NCBI RefSeq assembly: GCF_002633015.1
Contig: NZ_NSIU01000005.1
Span: 1 to 64,000, forward strand
Reading direction: 5' to 3'
Length of the DNA: 64,000 nucleotides
From: Sulfuricurvum sp. PD_MW2
GTDB taxonomy: Bacteria > Campylobacterota > Campylobacteria > Campylobacterales > Sulfurimonadaceae
The notes beneath the pieces were generated by a model. That model had not been told where the DNA came from. It did not search any database and saw nothing but the letters and a program-made list of their open reading frames with translations. The translations under genes were made by a program, and so were the position numbers. Numbering within the stretch: the stretch's first letter is position 1; the number at the start of each line of letters is the position of its first letter. This document shows, in pieces, positions 61,842 through 64,000 of the stretch.

Positions 61842-62780
61842 ATGTCTACCATCTTCGGTCCGGTTCAATCACGCCGTTTCGGCGTATCGCTCGGGATCGA
61901 TCTCTCCGCATCTACCAAACAATGTAACTTTGACTGTCTTTATTGTGAGTTAGCCCCCAAACGTGCCATGATGCACCAAGAGAGTATAACTCCCGTCGAA
62001 ACCATTATTTCTGATTTAAAAGATGCTCTCTCCCATCACCCGACAATCGATGTAATCACCATCACCGCAAACGGCGAGCCGACGATGTATCCTCATCTGC
62101 ACGAATTGATTCAACAAATCAATACGATCAAAGGAAATATCGAGACACTGATCCTCTCTAACAGTGCTTGTCTAAATGATCCTGCCGTTTTTGAAACCCT
62201 TTTAAAACTCGATCAGGTCAAATTATCGCTCGATGCCGCAACACCCGAAACATTCAAAAAAATCGACCGACCTGCTGAGGGGATCACAATCCAAACGATT
62301 ATCGAAAGTATTGCTCAATTTTCACATGCGTTCAGTGGCAAACTTTTTTTAGAGATCCTCTTTGTCAAAGGGATCAATGATACACCAAACGAAGTCGACG
62401 CACTCAATCATGCGTTAAAGGGGATAAAGTGCGATCGTATTGATATCGGCAGCGTAGATCGTCCGCCCGCTTATCCGGTACAAGGTCTTAGTTTTGAAGA
62501 ACTTTACAGTATCTCAAATCGTTTTGATCCCGTATTGCCTATCCATATCGTTTCTCGCAACCACGCATCAGCCACACCGAGTTCCTATACCGATGATGAG
62601 ATTCTCACAACTCTCGATAAGCGACCTCTTACCATTGAAGACATTAACGTACTGTTCGATCCACCTTCCCAAGAGCGTTTCCATCGTCTTGTTGATGAGA
62701 AGAAAATTGCCCAAATTGAACGCTCAAACATCATTTTTTTCGTTCCAATTGAAAATTTTGATCGAAAACGATCAAAATGA
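61842..62780 (+). CDS. Radical SAM protein
   Basis: MSTIFGPVQSRRFGVSLGIDLS, CNFDCLYCEL cluster motif. Confidence 0.93.
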   Translation: MSTIFGPVQSRRFGVSLGIDLSASTKQCNFDCLYCELAPKRAMMHQESITPVETIISDLKDALSHHPTIDVITITANGEPTMYPHLHELIQQINTIKGNIETLILSNSACLNDPAVFETLLKLDQVKLSLDAATPETFKKIDRPAEGITIQTIIESIAQFSHAFSGKLFLEILFVKGINDTPNEVDALNHALKGIKCDRIDIGSVDRPPAYPVQGLSFEELYSISNRFDPVLPIHIVSRNHASATPSSYTDDEILTTLDKRPLTIEDINVLFDPPSQERFHRLVDEKKIAQIERSNIIFFVPIENFDRKRSK

Positions 62781-62791
62781 CTCTATTTTTA

Positions 62792-62820
62792 TTGACATTC
62801 GCACCTTCATAACGTATAAT
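62792..62820 (+). promoter_or_regulatory. Consensus sigma-70 promoter of tRNA-Asn array
   Basis: TTGACA-17 nt-TATAAT, 17 bp before the first tRNA. Confidence 0.85.
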
Positions 62821-62837
62821 TACGCCCTCATAAACAT

Positions 62838-62912
<75 letters not shown>

Positions 62913-62939
62913 CTTATGATACTTTTTTACTTTTTACGT

Positions 62940-63014
<75 letters not shown>

Positions 63015-63041
63015 CTTATGATACTTTTTTACTTTTTACGT

Positions 63042-63116
<75 letters not shown>

Positions 63117-63143
63117 CTTATGATACTTTTTTACTTTTTACGT

Positions 63144-63218
<75 letters not shown>

Positions 63219-63223
63219 CTTCT

Positions 63224-63628
63224 TTAATTTTTTATTTTATTCGTCTCATTATCATAATGATCACATCGATAGTTTCTAAATCCTTCAACCATTCGAATAA
63301 TATTTTTTATCGGTGTTGGATTGAAAAGCCGTCTAATTGAGTAATTATTGACACAATCTTCACATCGGTTTATGACACAATGTATCGCATCGCTCACCAC
63401 TAAAACTGCCTGATTAGGATCTATTTGCAAAATATGTTCAATACATTGCTGACCGTTTTCAATCCCGTGATCGATAATCACAACATCAAATTTTTCTTTT
63501 TGAAACGCAATGAATACCTCACCTAACGTCAATGCGGTATCGACAATGCATTTGTCGATAGCCTCTTCGATTAATATCTTCCGTGTTTGGAGTTGAAACC
63601 CCGTTTGATCAATCATTAGTATTCTCAT
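63224..63628 (-). CDS. Receiver-like single-domain protein, atypical
   Basis: VVIIDHGIENG phosphoacceptor-like strand; conserved Lys region replaced (LFNPTPIKN); Cys-rich CVINRCEDC. Confidence 0.65.
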   Translation of the reverse strand: MRILMIDQTGFQLQTRKILIEEAIDKCIVDTALTLGEVFIAFQKEKFDVVIIDHGIENGQQCIEHILQIDPNQAVLVVSDAIHCVINRCEDCVNNYSIRRLFNPTPIKNIIRMVEGFRNYRCDHYDNETNKIKN

Positions 63629-63729
63629 ACGGTATTATCCTAAAAAATAGCATGATTATTAATTAAAACGACCTCTTATGTTTTTTTACTATAATATCAA
63701 TAATAAATTTCTTGAAAGAGCGGGGTTGT

Positions 63730-64000
63730 ATGAAAGGGATTATTTTAGCCGGTGGAAGCGGTACACGCCTTTACCCTATTACCAAAGGTGTTAGTAAACA
63801 ACTTGTTCCTATCTACGACAAACCGATGATCTACTATCCCCTCTCTGTTCTGATGCTTGCCGGTATCCGTGAAGTTCTCATCATCTCTACACCGACCGAT
63901 TTGCCGCGGTTTGAAGAGTTGTTGGGCGATGGAAATGACATCGGAATGTCTTTTTCCTATTGTGTCCAGCCCTCACCTGACGGGCTTGCGCAAGCGTTTA
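63730..64000 (+). CDS. rmlA: Glucose-1-phosphate thymidylyltransferase, N-terminal part (runs off window)
   Basis: [46 protein letters not shown]. Confidence 0.95.
   Translation, partial: MKGIILAGGSGTRLYPITKGVSKQLVPIYDKPMIYYPLSVLMLAGIREVLIISTPTDLPRFEELLGDGNDIGMSFSYCVQPSPDGLAQAF

Overview
This 64 kb chromosomal window looks like a Campylobacterota (Sulfuricurvum/Sulfurimonas-type) genome; that taxonomy is inferred from gene content and protein character, with no database search. The core, about 6.1-35.8 kb, is a large [NiFe]-hydrogenase locus on the minus strand. It holds a CbiMNQO-type Ni transporter plus hypBCDE-hypX-hypA operon, a copper-handling cassette, two maturation proteases, hypF and a degenerate HypF paralogue (HydE-like), and three distinct [NiFe] hydrogenases: (i) a Tat-exported hydABC uptake enzyme, (ii) a tail-less HupUV-like pair co-transcribed with a TetR regulator, and (iii) a cytoplasmic-looking enzyme whose small subunit is fused to a FAD/NAD oxidoreductase plus a BFD [2Fe-2S] domain. 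The fusion still carries a decayed twin-arginine signal peptide in its middle, which aligns without gaps over 45 residues to the functional Tat signal of the neighbouring HydA. This is my lead candidate for an undescribed system. The remainder includes chemoreceptors, SQR, a tRNA-Met-associated restriction-modification island (Vsr, C5-MTase, REase), groESL, ExbBD, a two-component system, pyrC, a phosphohexomutase, a duplicated glnK-amtB array with a 273-bp perfect repeat, gyrA, a sigma-54 activator, asd, hemE, a tandem array of four identical tRNA-Asn genes, and the start of rmlA.
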